A stretch of 64,000 nt of DNA from Emydura subglobosa (Eukaryota; Chordata; Testudines; Chelidae), in assembly GCA_007922225.1 (NCBI GenBank), contig ML679946.1, forward strand, positions 89,928,407-89,992,406, read 5' to 3'. Numbering within the stretch: the stretch's first letter is position 1; every line of letters begins with the position of its first letter. Position numbers and translations under genes: made by a program. Shown here in pieces: positions 48,362 to 60,802 of this stretch. The notes under the pieces are model-generated. The model saw nothing but the letters and a program-made list of their open reading frames with translations. It was not told the origin of the DNA and did no database searches.

Positions 48362-48960
48362 GAACAGGATGAAGGTGAGCTCCCAGAGTTTCTGTTTGAG
48401 TGGCTCCAAAAAAAAGGAGTAACACACATTGGGCGCACAATCAATGGGGGAATTTCCACCGACAAAATGAAAATTGAGGCTGTGCAGAGCTGTCCAATTC
48501 CCCAAACACTCACAGATGTACTGAGTTTTGTAAGGCTTTGAAAGTTTATTTGTGGTTTTGTCAAAATTGTGACTTCATTGCATAGGTTGGACAAGAAAAG
48601 GAAACAATTTCAGTGACAAACTGATTTAACATTTTCAGAGTTGAAAAGAGCCCTAAAGGCAGCTCCTCTTTTAGCCTACATGTTTCAAACCCCCCATCAT
48701 ATTAGACATAGATGCTAGTGCTTACAGATTGGGGGCAATATTGACACAGGAACATCAGGACTGCCTGAGAAGGTACCAGGGGGCCAGAATCTCAGCTTGG
48801 CTGTCCCCAGAAACTGAGAATGTAGCTGTGGAAGCTCAGGCTGAAAGAGTTGTGTCAGTGATGAACTCAACAGAGCAGAATGCGTGAGGACTGTCTTGTG
48901 TAGCAGACTCCACAGAAACAATAGCCTGTCTCCAGGAACTCACTGAAAGTTGCCACTGCC
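48362..48960 (+). mobile_element. Ty3/Gypsy fragment (RT-RNase H junction)
   Basis: In broken plus-strand frames, GGISTDKMKIEAVQSCPIPQ, the FVKIVTSLHRL segment and LKRALKAAPLLAYMFQTP match the end of RT and start of RNase H of Ty3/Gypsy elements (ISTDPEKVEAV, PxPxTVTDVRSFLGL, LKxALxxAPVLAYP). Stops and shifts are frequent. Orientation is opposite to the Gypsy element at 49860-54489, so it is a separate insertion. Confidence 0.65.
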
Positions 48961-49417
48961 ACTCCCAGTTGACTGAAAGGAAACCGGGCAGGAAATGGAA
49001 AGCTCCAAGATTTGAATAGGAATAAAATTGATTTGGGTTGGTGTGATATGAAAGTCCTGACAGAAAATCATTATGTAAATAGTTAAGTTTGTATAATTTT
49101 TAATTTTTAAAATGACTTCTTTTCTTTCTGTCTGGGATAAGTTACTCAGGGCATCAACATTTTAAACTCCATTGGTTCGATGGGGCAGGGCTGAGATGAA
49201 GGTTTTATGCTGGAAGCTGTTAATGGCTGCGTGATTCATCCATGCCTAGGATAGACCACCTGAAAATGCCAACGTCATGGCAGGCTGAAAAAGGAGAGCA
49301 GATTCTCCCGCACCGGTGGGTAACACTAAATTTAGACTTCCCAACCAGCCACAAACAGTGCTTCTGATTCCCCACGCTGGTTATCAAGAAGCTAAAACAA
49401 AATATACACAGCCCCCT

Positions 49418-49848
49418 TTACTGCATTTCAGCCTCTGGCTCCCAATCAGCCACTAGGTCCACTTTCCCCACATCCACAGAGCCAGTCATCTCATCATAGA
49501 AGGCAATCAGGTTGGTCAGACATGACTTGTCTTTGGTGAATCCATGCTGACTGTTCCTGATCACCTTCTTCTTTTCCAAGTTCCTCAAAATGGATTCCTT
49601 GAGGACCTGCTTCATGATTTTTTCAGGGACTGAGATGAGGTTTACTGGTCTGTAGTTCCCCGGATCCTCCTCCTTCCCATTTTTGAAGAGGGGCACTATA
49701 TTTGCCTTTTTCCAATCATCTGGGGCCTCCCCTGATTGCCACGAGTTTTCAAAGATAATGGTCAATGGCTCTGCAAACACATCAGCTAACTCGATCCGGC
49801 CTCTTGGACTTGTTCATGTCCAGCTTTTCTAAATAGTCCTGAATTTGT
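49418..49848 (-). mobile_element. CR1 LINE internal RT fragment
   Basis: The minus strand encodes [40 protein letters not shown] and [20 protein letters not shown], the fingers/palm start of CR1 RT. It directly abuts the 3' end of the Gypsy element. Confidence 0.85.
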
Positions 49849-49859
49849 TGTTTGTTTCT

Positions 49860-49980
49860 TATCATCTACTCTTGGTGCAGTCTCTCTTTTTCCTGGTTCC
49901 CTTCAATTAGTCTGCAATTAGACCAGTCCATAAACTCTTAGACTTGATTTAAGTTATCAGCCCTTGAACAGCTTTTGAGA
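49860..49980 (-). repeat. 3' LTR remnant of the Gypsy element
   Basis: About 120 bp aligning with the inner end of the 5' LTR (shared GTGCAGTCTCTC, CCTTCAATT, TTGATTTAAGTTA/TCAATTTAAGTTA, TTATCAGCC). The first 300 bp of the LTR are missing, so RNase H sequence runs straight into it. Confidence 0.6.
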
Positions 49981-50161
49981 AAATTGATATTGTGGTGCAA
50001 ATTTCCTGCCTGCTGATTATCCAGAAGGCATATGGTTGTAATGATGACTGGTACCATCTCATGATCCTCAGGTTTGTCTCTTTCATTATATTCAGCAAAC
50101 ACAAGGGGGCATGATTGGTAACTAATGTGAATTCATTCCCTAAGAGATAATACTCTATCAC
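49949..50161 (-). pseudogene. Gypsy RNase H remnant
   Basis: EYYLLGNEFTLVTNHAPLCL and RIMRWYQSSLQPYAFWI match the RNase H/tether region of Ty3/Gypsy (YYLLGRxFTLxTDHAPL, RWxLxLQPYxF). The catalytic Asp of TDH is Asn here. Confidence 0.7.
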
Positions 50162-50569
50162 CCAGTGTTTCCCCTCACAAGGAAAGAGTTTTTGGCTTAT
50201 GTATGCTATTGGGTGCTCTTTGCCATCTACCTCTTTAGAAAGGACTCACCTCACCCTACCTCTGATGCATCTGTTTGCAATGTAAATTCCTTCTTGGAGT
50301 TCAGACTATACAGCACTAGGTGTCTGCAGAATATGCCCTTGAATTTTTGAAAGGTCCTTTCACAGGGGGCATCCATAACACCAGTCTTGGGGTGGTGTCC
50401 CTAATTAGGCCAGTTTGGGATTCCTCTATTACCCTGAGTTCTAACATGGTCCTTTTTCACATGGTCCACATAAAATGGATGCAGAAAGGATTGTTATAAA
50501 TGTAATTTTAGCCAGATCAGATTTCACAATTGCCTAGTGAAGACAGGCAGTTTGGGAAATGGGGCCAGT

Positions 50570-51260
50570 TAGCAGGTCAGCTATGATGGTGAAATGTGAT
50601 ATGAACTGGTGATTGCAGCTGACTAAACCAATGAAGGCATGCACTTGTCTTTTGGTGGTGAGTGTCTTGTATACCAGTAAGGCATGGACAGTATCTACCA
50701 AGGGGCAGACTTATCCTCTGCCAACTGTGTCCCCCAGGTAATGAAAATCTCCTTTTCCTATCATGCATTTAGTGTGGTTTGCCTTTAACCCAGCTTCCTT
50801 CAGTGATCAGAAAACAGCAGCTACTTTATCCAGAGGGGAATTTCAATCCTTGCTATAGATGACTACATCATCCAACTATGCTACTGTGTATTGATTATGC
50901 TGTTGCAGTAATCAAACGTTGAAAAGTAGCCACTGCCCCATGTAACTCAAAGGGCATTGTCTTAAAATGAAATAGCCGAGTGGTGTAGAAAAAGCCATCT
51001 TCTACTGGGAATCTAGTGTTAAGGGGATCTGACAGTATACTCTAGTCCAGAGTGTACTGGGCTTCTCCCAAGTGGTCTAAGAGTTCGTCCACCCATGGCA
51101 TGGGATAGGCATAAAATTTTGAAATTGCTATCACCTTTCTGAAGTCTATAAAGAAATGCAGTGGGACATCCAGCTTTGGAACCAGCACAATAGGACTCTT
51201 CCAGTCACTTGGGATACCTCTCTTACCCAGAGTTCTAACATGGTCCTTTCTCAACTGTCC
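50570..51260 (-). pseudogene. Gypsy reverse transcriptase remnant
   Basis: GIPSDWKSPIVLVPKLDVPL, DFRKVIAISKFYAYPMPWVD and DELLDHLGEAQYTLD are RT fingers and palm motifs. At 50864-50875 the catalytic LDD codons survive (LDDVVIYS), but the preceding Tyr codon is a stop. Several frameshifts. Follows the integrase module. Confidence 0.7.
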
Positions 51261-51649
51261 TCTTCAATTTGTTGGGGATTGGTCAGAGTCCTTCCCATAT
51301 TACTTTATCAGGTTCCATATCAATTTGATGGTGGGCCAACAACATGGCCCTGGAGAGAGCTGTGAATACCTTTGGAAAAGCAGCCACAAGTTGGAGTTCC
51401 TGTTCCTTTTACTTCTTATTTAGGTTCTCTCTGAGGGGCTCTGAGATTTCTTTCAGGCAATTGTTAATTTGGGGTCCCAGTTCTGGTTCTTCACGATATG
51501 GCATGAAGTAGTTTTCCCTGGCTTTCCAGGGCTTTCGCAAATTTATGTGATACATTTGTTGTCCCTTCCCTCCCCCACCCCACGTTGTTTGATTAAATAG
51601 TCCATGGTTCCTATTTTTTTTTTTACCACCTTATAAGGGCCTTTTCACT

Positions 51650-52110
51650 TGGCCATTAACTCTGATTCACAGCATGGAAGAAGTAGTGGAACCCTGTCGC
51701 CTGGCTGGAAGCTGCACATTTGTGTCCCTTTATTATACTGTTGTTGTTGTTCCTGGGCTTTTGCTGATTGCACTGGTATGGCTTCCGGGTATTGAGTGGC
51801 ATACTCCACAATAATAAGTATATGCTTGTGTCCGGATGTGCTCTTCTCTTAGGGGGCTTATAAAGTAAATTTCTATTCATTCAAAGGAGGTCTCCACCAA
51901 GGGAAGGAGTACTCGTGGGGACCACAGAACTCCCTTAGGGGCCACTGATTGGCATTCGAGGCATGATTCACAGAAATTCTCAACTTGTTTAAAGAGCCCT
52001 TGCCAAAAGTATTGGGCCAGGATCCTAGACTGTGTTTTGTCCTTCCCAACATGTCCAAACATGGGGTTGCATGTACTAGATGCAGGAGCTTACAATGCTA
52101 TAGCCAGAGT
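51650..52110 (-). pseudogene. Gypsy integrase remnant (zinc domain to GPY module)
   Basis: MFGHVGKDKTQSRILAQYFW then VENFCESCLECQ is the HHCC zinc-binding region; PLVETSFE starts the core. About 250 bp on, SFQPGDRVPLLLP, ESELMAK, a stop in place of Trp, and KGPYKVV form the C-terminal GPY/F module. Most of the catalytic core has been deleted. Confidence 0.65.
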
Positions 52111-52623
52111 ACTAGTAATTGTGTCTGTATCTGCTTGTCCTGGTCTATATAATATAACAAGTCCATCTTAAGGGCAAAATGGGGGTACTGCTGCGCTCTC
52201 GGGATCAACCTTTTTGTCCTCTATTACTGCTACTCGTTCAAAGGCCTGATTCAAAGTCTCATTTCTTTGCTCCATGCAGAAATCCAAGTATCCTGTTAGC
52301 TTCTCAGGGTCTGATTTCAGAGGAGGAGTTTTATTTGGGCCTGTGTAAGGCCCTTCTCTGGTGTCTTCTGTATTTCCTGTATTAACTATGGAGTCTGGGC
52401 TCTTCATTTTGCCTGTGGAGGGGATCACCTCTCTCATCTCTCTCTGCTGTTTCCTTTCTATCCACTTTTCTCTCTTTTCCTTTTCGTCAGAAGATAAATA
52501 GGTCGGGATCCCTAAAAGGGAACAAGACTCCTAACATTTCTTCTGGAGTGTCTTCCACAAGCTCCTGCATTAAGGGAAGCTTCTGTAAGAGTTCAGGGAA
52601 ATATGTCCTGTCTTGGCCTAATA

Positions 52624-52848
52624 TCACAGGGTAGGGAGATCCAGAGACACGCATACTTTCATTTGGTCTTGGTTCCCATCAACAGTCAACTTTATTGTCA
52701 TGCTGGGATACTGTAAAATATCTCTATGGATGCATTTAATGGGGATTTCCCCTTTCACTAGCTTCCCTACCATTTTGACTATCTGCTCCTGAACAAATGT
52801 CTCGTCACACTCTGAGTCCATGAGGGCCAGTGTCTTTTGACCATTCAA
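52624..52848 (-). pseudogene. Gypsy aspartic protease remnant
   Basis: NGQKTLALMDSECDETFV: the family motif is ALxDSGCxxTFV, so the catalytic Asp-Ser-Gly has become Asp-Ser-Glu. 74 codons remain open. Non-functional relic. Confidence 0.6.
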
Positions 52849-53159
52849 TTTGACTGGAATTGTATGCTTCCCTGGGCCTTTTTTTCAGGACCTATTCTCT
52901 CCTGTCCAGACCTGCCCAAAATTATACTCCATGTAGGGCCAGTCACAAAACCTGTGTCTCTGATGTCCACAGGAGTAACAGGCTATCAAGTCTGTCCCTT
53001 GTCTTTTAGCAGCTGGGTCGTCAACTTTCTGAGCTTCACGTGGGCCTCTTTCCTGTGTAGGTGTGGGGCAAGGGGCTGGTGGAGTGCTTAAAGTCATGAC
53101 CCTGCTGTCGCCAGCCCTGAGATAGCCACTTGTCACCTTTCCTGCCCACTGACCACTCA

Positions 53160-53960
53160 TCTGCCTGTGTTCTCTTGGAGTTTATCTAATATGGGTCACC
53201 ACCACCCTTGGGCCCGTGGTCCATTTCCTTCTCCAGTGTACATGGAGCAGTTACTTATACAGCAGAGGATCCCTCAATGGCTTGAGTGGCCATATAGTCC
53301 TTCATGAGGCAGGCGGCATTAGCTAGAATTACCAGTCTGTGTCTGCAAACCCAATTTCAGCCTGCGGAAGGGAAAATTTGCACAAACTGCTCTATAACTA
53401 TGAGTTCTGCTGTCTGGGGACTTGTCTGAAGCTCTGGCTTTAACCAATGCTAGCAGAAGTCCTTAAATCTTTGGGCAATTGCCCAGGGCCATGCTCTGGG
53501 GGTAGTGCTTGTGGTGAAAGTGCTGATGGCAGATTTCTTGATACAGACTTAGCCAGTCCAATATGGCCACCTTCACTTGTTCACAGACCTGGGCTTCTGC
53601 ATTGTCAAATCTCTAGCATGCTGCCTGGACTTCCCCAATGAGGATTGGAGCAAGCCAGATTGCCCACTGGGCTCGGGGCCATTGAGAGGCCGTGGTCACC
53701 ATTTCAAAGGTTAATAATGACTCCGGGTCATCATCTGTTGTCATCTTGGAAAGCATCAGGGTCAGAGTGGTTCCCTGAATTATCGGAGACGCATTCCCTG
53801 TAGGGGGCTGGATCCTGAGGAATAGCAGCCGGTACCAGTTCCGCCATCCACTGTAACAACCGTTGCCTATGGGCTGCCATCTGTTCAAACAGTTATTGCT
53901 GTCTCTGTTGCTGTTGTGCTTGTGAGTCAATTATCCATTGCAGGAGCTGATTCACCTCCA
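53160..53960 (-). pseudogene. Gypsy gag remnant
   Basis: Encodes fragments such as DDDPESLLTFEMVTTASQWP and RAQWAIWLAPILIGEVQAA, which match the matrix/capsid-type start common in vertebrate Gypsy gag (DDDPExFLxTFERVAxAAxWP). Frameshifts follow. The zinc-knuckle CYSCGHQRHRFC just downstream has two residues fewer than CX2CX4HX4C, an inactivating change. Confidence 0.65.
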
Positions 53961-54065
53961 TAGCTGTCTGGTGTATATGAAAGGGAAAAAAGTGGTCCCC
54001 CCTTTTGTTAAGTCTTCCCTTTTCTGCAGGCACCGTTAAAGCCTGTCCCACTTCTGGTACCACAT

Positions 54066-54489
54066 TGTCATCTGCTTTGGGTGCAGTCTCTCATTGGGTC
54101 CCAGCTTTTTTCTTACTAGTCCCCTTCAATTCATAGGCAAGTAGACCACAGTCCTTGGACTCAATTTAAGTTAAGAGTTTATCAGCCTTTAAACTCCAGG
54201 GCTTACCATCTCTTTTTATCTCCGTGTTGGTTTCTCAGAGACAGCCTGTCATGGGGGTTTTTCCCCTCTGCTATTTCCCCCAAGCCTTTCTGCCTTCTTT
54301 TCAGTCTGTTCTCTGTCCTTTATAGCTGGGCTTGTTTTCTTTATTGATCACAGCTGTGGGTGCATGTCTCTATGATAGGCAATTCTGGCAGCTGTATGGG
54401 GGTGTGATCACCCTGATTGCCTGTAGGCAGGGAAGACTCTCTTCTCCCTTCTGCCTATGGCCAGTATGGGGTTTGTAAACCCCATTACA
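54066..54489 (-). repeat. 5' LTR of the Gypsy element
   Basis: Minus-strand sequence starting TGTAATGGGGTTTACAAACC and ending GCAGATGACA, about 424 bp. A primer-binding-site candidate TGGTACCAGAAGTGGGAC lies directly after it (54045-54062). Its last 120 bp align with the 3' remnant at 49860-49980. The outer boundary is estimated from the TG...CA rule. Confidence 0.55.
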
Positions 54490-55814
54490 TTCTTTCTCTG
54501 GTCAGGGAAACAGGACTTGGTATACATTCTTTGTACATAAACAGGATTGCACCAAACAATAAACCTAATGTGTATCATCAATTTTTTCTCTTAACAGAAA
54601 CAAGCGCACAAGGCCCCAAATATTGGCTAACTGCCAGACTAAAGGGCAGCAATAAACAAGTCAGTAGCTGTTTGTGCTCACAGGCTCCTTTTGTTCACAT
54701 GTGGCACCAGCTATCATATAAAGTGGGTATAACCCTACTATCTCTGTTGCCTAAGAATGACAGCCCCTGTATTACTGCCTACTATCTCTGCATGCCTAAG
54801 TGTGACAACACCGGCATTGCTGTCCTAGCAGGTATAATCTGAGGTGGAGAAGGCTGTGTCTTGGGCTACTGGCAGCTGCAATATGGACATATGTAATGGT
54901 GTTTTTGGAACCTATATATTCACACTTTTTAGAACATTTATTTGTGGAGGCCTGCTGATTCCACTGTGATTTTATTTTTTGAGGGAGCCAATTTTTCACA
55001 TTGTCATGATTGCTAGTCAGTGCTGAATCAGAGTTTTGTCACATACATTAATAAGCGGTCAATATAGCCTGAACCATCCTTATAATAAATCTAATAGGCC
55101 CAACCCACTATACCCTTCTGTATCACAGCAAGATTTTGCTATGCTTTAAATTGATAAAATGCAAAGCAGTAAAGTTCCTCAAAAATTAACCTAGCTGGAG
55201 CTGGACCGAGGAGTGCCATTTAGTGATTTCTCTTTTAGTCTGTAATGTGACTCTAGTACTTAGAAACATTGTCAGTAGCAACAGGAAAGCTGAATTCCAG
55301 ATACCTGTTTTGAATTTTTAAAAAGGATCCTTTTAAAAAAAGTATTATTACTTGAAGAATAATTGACCTGATTGGATTATAAATTGTGGACTGTAGCAAT
55401 ATATATTTTTATATCATTTTAAGTTTTTTCCTTTCAAATTTGAATGTCTTGGAGATCTGGTATGGTTTTAGTATTAAGTCTATGAATATAACACCCTTTC
55501 AAAGCTTCTTTTAGGTGTAGCAGTTTTTTGTTGCCGAGGCTGCACTGTTGCTCTAAAGAAGCAATGCATGTCAGAGAAAAGTCTAATGAATGATTAAACA
55601 TCTTTCATATGGTACAATCCACAAAGCATGAAGACAAAACAGAAATAACATGCTATAAGAATGTTCAATTCTTGGTCTCAAGAAAAGCAAACAGATATGA
55701 CTGCTGGATGGTTTAAATTACCTACTTGCAACAAGCTGAATAACAAGGTCACAAGGCACAACATCATGTCTGTAGACAGTAAAACGTAGAAATGAGGAGC
55801 AGAACTAAGCAGAG

Positions 55815-56197
55815 AAAGGTAATTCTGTTTTGTGGAGCGTCTCGATATTTTGAAATTTGGTTTCATTCTGATTTGGAACGAAACTCCAAAATTTTGAAAT
55901 TCTCTGTGAAAGGGAATGGAGCCCTAGCTCCACGGCAGTCCATCTTGTGGGGCTGCCCTCGACCGGTGGACCCTGGAAGCCTTGGAATCCCCGACTCTGA
56001 GGCAGGCTGGCAGATAGGCAGCCCAGGGGCTGGGCAGGCAAGCTGGCAGGAAACCAGGCAGGTTTCTTACAGAACCATGCCCTGGGTTCTGTTGGAACTT
56101 CGTCAAAATCTAAACATCTCACTGAGACATTTTGATTTCAACAAATTGATAAATGTTGACAAAAAAATGTTTCACTGGAATTTTTGGACCAGCTCTA
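55815..56197. mobile_element. AT-rich MITE (GAGCTGGTC family), copy C with GC-rich core
   Basis: The right end reverse-complements to TAGAGCTGGTCCAAAAATTCC and pairs with TTTTGAAATTTGGTTTC at the left. Between them, 55916-56090 is GC-rich with GGCAGGCTGGCAGATAGGCA-type internal repeats, absent from copies A and B. Confidence 0.55.
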
Positions 56198-57439
56198 ATA
56201 TGGAGAAAATTGAATTTGGGAAGACACCAGATATCAATGATGGGTCTATGGAGTCCACAGTTACAGTACTACCAACAACAAGTGTTAAAAAATAATCAGT
56301 CAGACCACCCAAAAATATAAGATAAAAGAAATAATTCACATTGTATTTTTTCTCCAATGAAGAGGAAACCATCCACTCCCAGTTTGTGCATGATCATATG
56401 AGGCTCACATTGTAATCTTAAATACATGGATAAAAATGCAGCTCCTTGTTCACTGATTGAAGGGGTTTTTGCTTACTCTTTCCTATTCCCTGGGATGTGA
56501 GGAGCTGCCACTCTATCCCCCTCAGGAGCTATACACCGTCTTCCTCCATATTTCTCCTTCAGTCTTCTGACCCCCCCTGCATCCTTCATTCATTTGTCCT
56601 CTATTTCCTTCCCTTTCTCCTCACAGTGCCCTACCCATCCCATTCTCCCTTTTGGCCAGGCCTCATTCCCCTCCAGTCTACCTTCTGCTCCTCTCCAGTT
56701 CCTGTCTTGTTTCCTAACACATCTCTCCACTTACTGCCCCATTCCAGGCACCCCCACATTCTCCTGTCTCCTGCCTGTTCTTCACATGGTGACTATGGGG
56801 ACACCATTTTCCCTGAGGCTGGCTTGGCTTCAGCCCCATTGGAAGTGTACCCATTCTGCAATGAGAAGGGATGTTCATCTTTGCTGAGGGCAGTTTCACT
56901 TTCATCTATAAAGGTTAAAGAGACATGGTAGCCCTCTTGCTGAGCCTATGGCTGCACTCTAATTCATAGCCATGGGGGATAGCGGCCATTGGGATAAAAC
57001 CTCACAAGTTGTAATGCAGAAATCAGAAAGTCACAACAACTGAGAATTCTTCAAAAACTCCAGTATTGTGTGACTCATGATAAAACCACAAGAGTTTACA
57101 ACACTGTTATTTGTTCTTCTTCTGTGGGTCTCTAAGCTGTAGCTGCTCCTGCTTTCTTGATTCTCTGGCTCCCAGACTGGCCACACTGTAAAAGTTTCCT
57201 CTACCTTCCTTAAGCTTACGTGGCTGGGAGAGGGATGGGGCCATTTGAGGCCTGTTATTCCAAAAGCATGTGTGTCTGAAGTGTGGACGGAAAGGAATCT
57301 TACAGTTCCCAGTTTAAGCCCAAGCAGAGGGTAATGTTTTCTCATGTCATGAAACATCTCAGTTATTCTACATTTCAAATATATATCTAAGAAATCAAAC
57401 ACAAGTGCAGTATCATTAAGAGAAGAAATTTTAATGAGA

Positions 57440-57570
57440 GAAAACTTAGGCTGTATATGAGGAATATTTTCCTGACAGGGACACCGATTAGGCTATGGAA
57501 TGGGCAAGAGAAGAAAAATGATGGAACCCATGCTCCTTGGGTCATTTAAAATTAGACTGGTCAAAGCATT
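57440..57570 (+). mobile_element. CR1-like LINE fragment
   Basis: GGAATATTTTCCTGACAGGG and ATTAGGCTATGGAATGGGCA resemble the CR1 3' coding tail. An L2-like scrap (GTGCTAGGTGCTGTGCAAAC, GACAGTCCCTGACTAGAAGG) follows at 57590-57700. Confidence 0.45.
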
Positions 57571-58970
57571 ATTGTTATATATATATTGCAGGAGCAGCTA
57601 GAAAGTCTGATTAAGGGCTCACAAAATGTCCTGCTGTGCTAGGTGCTGTGCAAACACACATACAAGGACAGTCCCTGACTAGAAGGGCTTACAGTCTGAC
57701 AAGTGACATACAAAAGTTTGGAGAAAGGGATATAATATAATTTGCACTTTAAAAAGTATAAATAGATATAAGCATCAACTTTGGCCCTCAACCTTGTCAA
57801 TAGTATTATCTATTAAATGTAAAATAAGGCAAAAAGGGGAGCGCAGCGAAACACAAGTAGAATGGAGAGGGGACTGCTCTGTGAGGTATGCTGTTATGGC
57901 AAGCTTGTGTAATTCACAGGGAAAACAGTTGTGAAAGTTAGTGCTGTCCAAAGAAACATTAATTTATCTTGGGCATTCCATCAGAGGGTCATGAATGCAT
58001 GCCCATGGAGCAGAGAAAAAGCCAACAATAGTTCAGCAACATAGCTGGCTGTATTGCCAAAGCTGAGGGAGAAGATTGTAGGCACATACCCTGTAGGCTT
58101 GATCCTTAGAAGTGCTGAACAGGCCAGCTCATGTTGTATTTTACACATCTGATTTAGAACTGTGTAACTAAGATTAGAATTGGGGCTGACTGACTTCAAG
58201 AGGAGCTGAAGGAACTCAGCACCTCTGAAAATCAGACTTTTCTTTAGGAACCTAATTTTAGGTTCCCATGTTTGAAACTCTTGACCAAACATTTTAAATA
58301 GCTAATTGATGCAGTTGCTTTGCATGTTTTATTCTTGCAACAAGTTAAAAACTCATTTATGTTCAAGTAAGTCCATTTTTGGATTTGAATCTGACTTTGA
58401 TGGCCGCAAAACACTCGTCAGAGTAAAGTTTGAAAAATAGTCTGAATTATTTGAACACAAAGCAATCTAAGAGGTTTTAATACCGTGCCCACCATTTTGA
58501 TGTCTGAGTGCTTGAGCTTTTAGCTTGCCAATTTTGCAATCTGTGTCTTACTAGTTATTTTCAAAGGAATAACTCACTGATGTTGGGTGATTCAGTAGCT
58601 CAAAGGTTGGATCACTAACATGAAAATTTGGTCCCAAATCAAAAGCTTGAAATTGCCGTGCCCTACCAACAGGTGTGTCCAATTGCTGTTATCAATAGCA
58701 AACAGACAGTACCAGCCTAAGACTTGTACCAGGTGATGGTTAGTTTATATGACAGCAGGCAAGATGTAAATGGTTTCAAACTAATTACTTTTCATAGTTT
58801 ACTTATATACTATATAAAGGTGTGGTAGAATAGAGCACATAAAAAACTTATAGCTTTGATTACAAGATTTGAAGAATTGCTTTGGAGGAATATGTGTATA
58901 AATGAATTTATTATATGGACAGGCCAAGAAAGCAAGTCAATAAGGTGTGAGTTTCTTTCTACTGTTATGG

Positions 58971-59178
58971 CAGGGGTACCCAAACTTTCAGCTGTCAGGG
59001 AAACATTACTCAGTCTTGTTCTTATGGTGGGCTGGAGTGGCTTCTCCTGGCCAGGGAGCTGGGCCCACATCACATGGGAGAGGGGCGGGGCCAGAAGGGG
59101 GGAAGTGGACTCAGTGGGCAGGTCAAAATGTGTCCGTGGGTTGGATACAGCCTGTGGGCAGTAGTTTGGGGACCCCTG
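58971..59178. mobile_element. hAT-type MITE
   Basis: Ends CAGGGGTACCCAAACTTTC and, reverse-complemented, CAGGGGTCCCCAAACTACTG; 208 bp. Flanking octamers TGTTATGG (58963-58970) and TATTACGG (59179-59186) match at 6 of 8, consistent with an aged 8-bp target duplication. Confidence 0.75.
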
Positions 59179-60802
59179 TATTACGGCTTTCATTTTCTTG
59201 CCAATATTATCATTGACCAAAAAATTATTATTCATGTAAGATAATAGTCACACACATTAAATTTTTCAGCAGATATTACTTTTATTTTCTGATTGCTCAT
59301 GACATTTCAAACAGCAATTTCTTAGATATATTTTAGTAGTAAATATAGTGCAGCTAAAACAAAAATTAAACAGCCCTGTACTCTGATTTTTAACTTCTTG
59401 AAAACAATTTAAAACAAAACAAAATACCTGTTTGAGAAAAATGCTACTGAATGGAAAGTTGGTGTAAATCTCACTAGCAATATCAGATTCTAAAGGACAA
59501 AACCTTACACCTAAATTAGATGCAATGCAGCGGTGAGTTTTATTTCAATTGATTTCCATGTTTATACTGATCCGGTGGCTCATTGTATGTGAGGAGGGGC
59601 AGGAGCTCCAATTCCAGCTCAGGAGTATGGATTTCACTCTCCACCCCCCTCAAACTCCACCTATATGGAGCCTGGATACTCTAGCTTTATATGGGTAAAG
59701 TAGATTCTACCCCTCAAACCTTCCACAAATCATAGCCGTCACCTCAATTTTAAGCAACCCCTGAGAAATGCCAGAATTCTCTGATCACTTTATAGTAGAG
59801 AATCAGTCTTACATTTAATTTATGATCCATAAATTCAGGACAATATATTCCTAACAATGCACAATGGAATGCTCATCGATATCAGTAAATTTGCACAGAG
59901 ATGAAGGGGGAGTGTTATGTCCTTTATGTAGTAACTACATGTTTAGTTATCAGTCATTATTAGTTCAGTGCCTTGTCACAGTAAGACTGATTAATGGCCT
60001 TTAGGACATCATTTCTGCCTTCTTCCTTTTTCTCCCACTTCTGTCTTTGTGAGTCTCTTCTTTTTTTCTCTCCATTTACTTCCCTGCAGCAATTACCAGC
60101 CCAGTGGACTTTACTCCCATCTCTGCCCCATTCCATCCACTAAAATGATCAGCGTTTAAATGATACTGTCAGTTGGCTTTAAGGTTGACACTCCAATCAG
60201 ATTAAAAGGATACTGGAAATTTCAAATTACTGAGGCATTTTTTTAAGATGTCTGCAGATTCAGGCAGACATCATTTTGATTACAGATCATTCACTTTTGG
60301 AAAGTTATTTTGGCAGCCATGAGGACTAGAAACTTTTCTTAAAAGAAAACTTAAGTTCTGGAGAATCCGAATATGTCATGCAGGCCACATAAATACATCA
60401 TGCAGGCCATATATAGCTGACATCTGTAATTTATGCCAAATGTATACTGGATGACCTGTAACAAATTTCACTTAGTACACTCTTCACAAGCACAACCCAA
60501 TTCAAATAATAGAATCCAATTCAGAGTCCTGTGGTAGTGGTCAGCTGGCCATGGGACAGGGATGGGAGACACCTGAACAGAGTGGGAGCTGAGTATGGGA
60601 CTTAAACTGGGGCATTGGAGTGAGGTGCTGAAACAGTTTGTGGCTGGGGGGTCAAGAAGGCTCAGATCAGATCTATTCTGCGGCAGTACTGGAGAATGGA
60701 GGCAGCAGGCCCAGGATGTGGCCCAGGAGCATTTTGGGAGCCGAGGGTCAGGGCCTGGGAGTTAGATGTGGACCAGCTGTGGATCAGGATCAGGGAGGTA
60801 TA

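Larger units (their letters stand above)
49860..54489 (-). mobile_element. Ty3/Gypsy LTR retrotransposon, Gmr1-like order, decayed
   Basis: Minus-strand order: 5' LTR (54066-54489), gag (about 53600-53930), zinc knuckle (about 53000), protease (52624-52848), integrase (about 51650-52110), RT (about 50570-51260), RNase H (49949-50161), remnant 3' LTR (49860-49980). Both the zinc-binding part of integrase (ENFCESCLECQ) and its C-terminal GPY module (FQPGDRV, KGPYKVV) precede RT. All frames contain stops or shifts, so the copy is dead. The two LTR remnants share GTGCAGTCTCTC, CCCCTTCAATT and GACTxxATTTAAGTTA. Confidence 0.85.

Noticed and set aside
55792..56295. 167-codon plus-strand open frame
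   Set aside because: Spans the copy C MITE and its GC-rich core; low-complexity, no recognisable domain.
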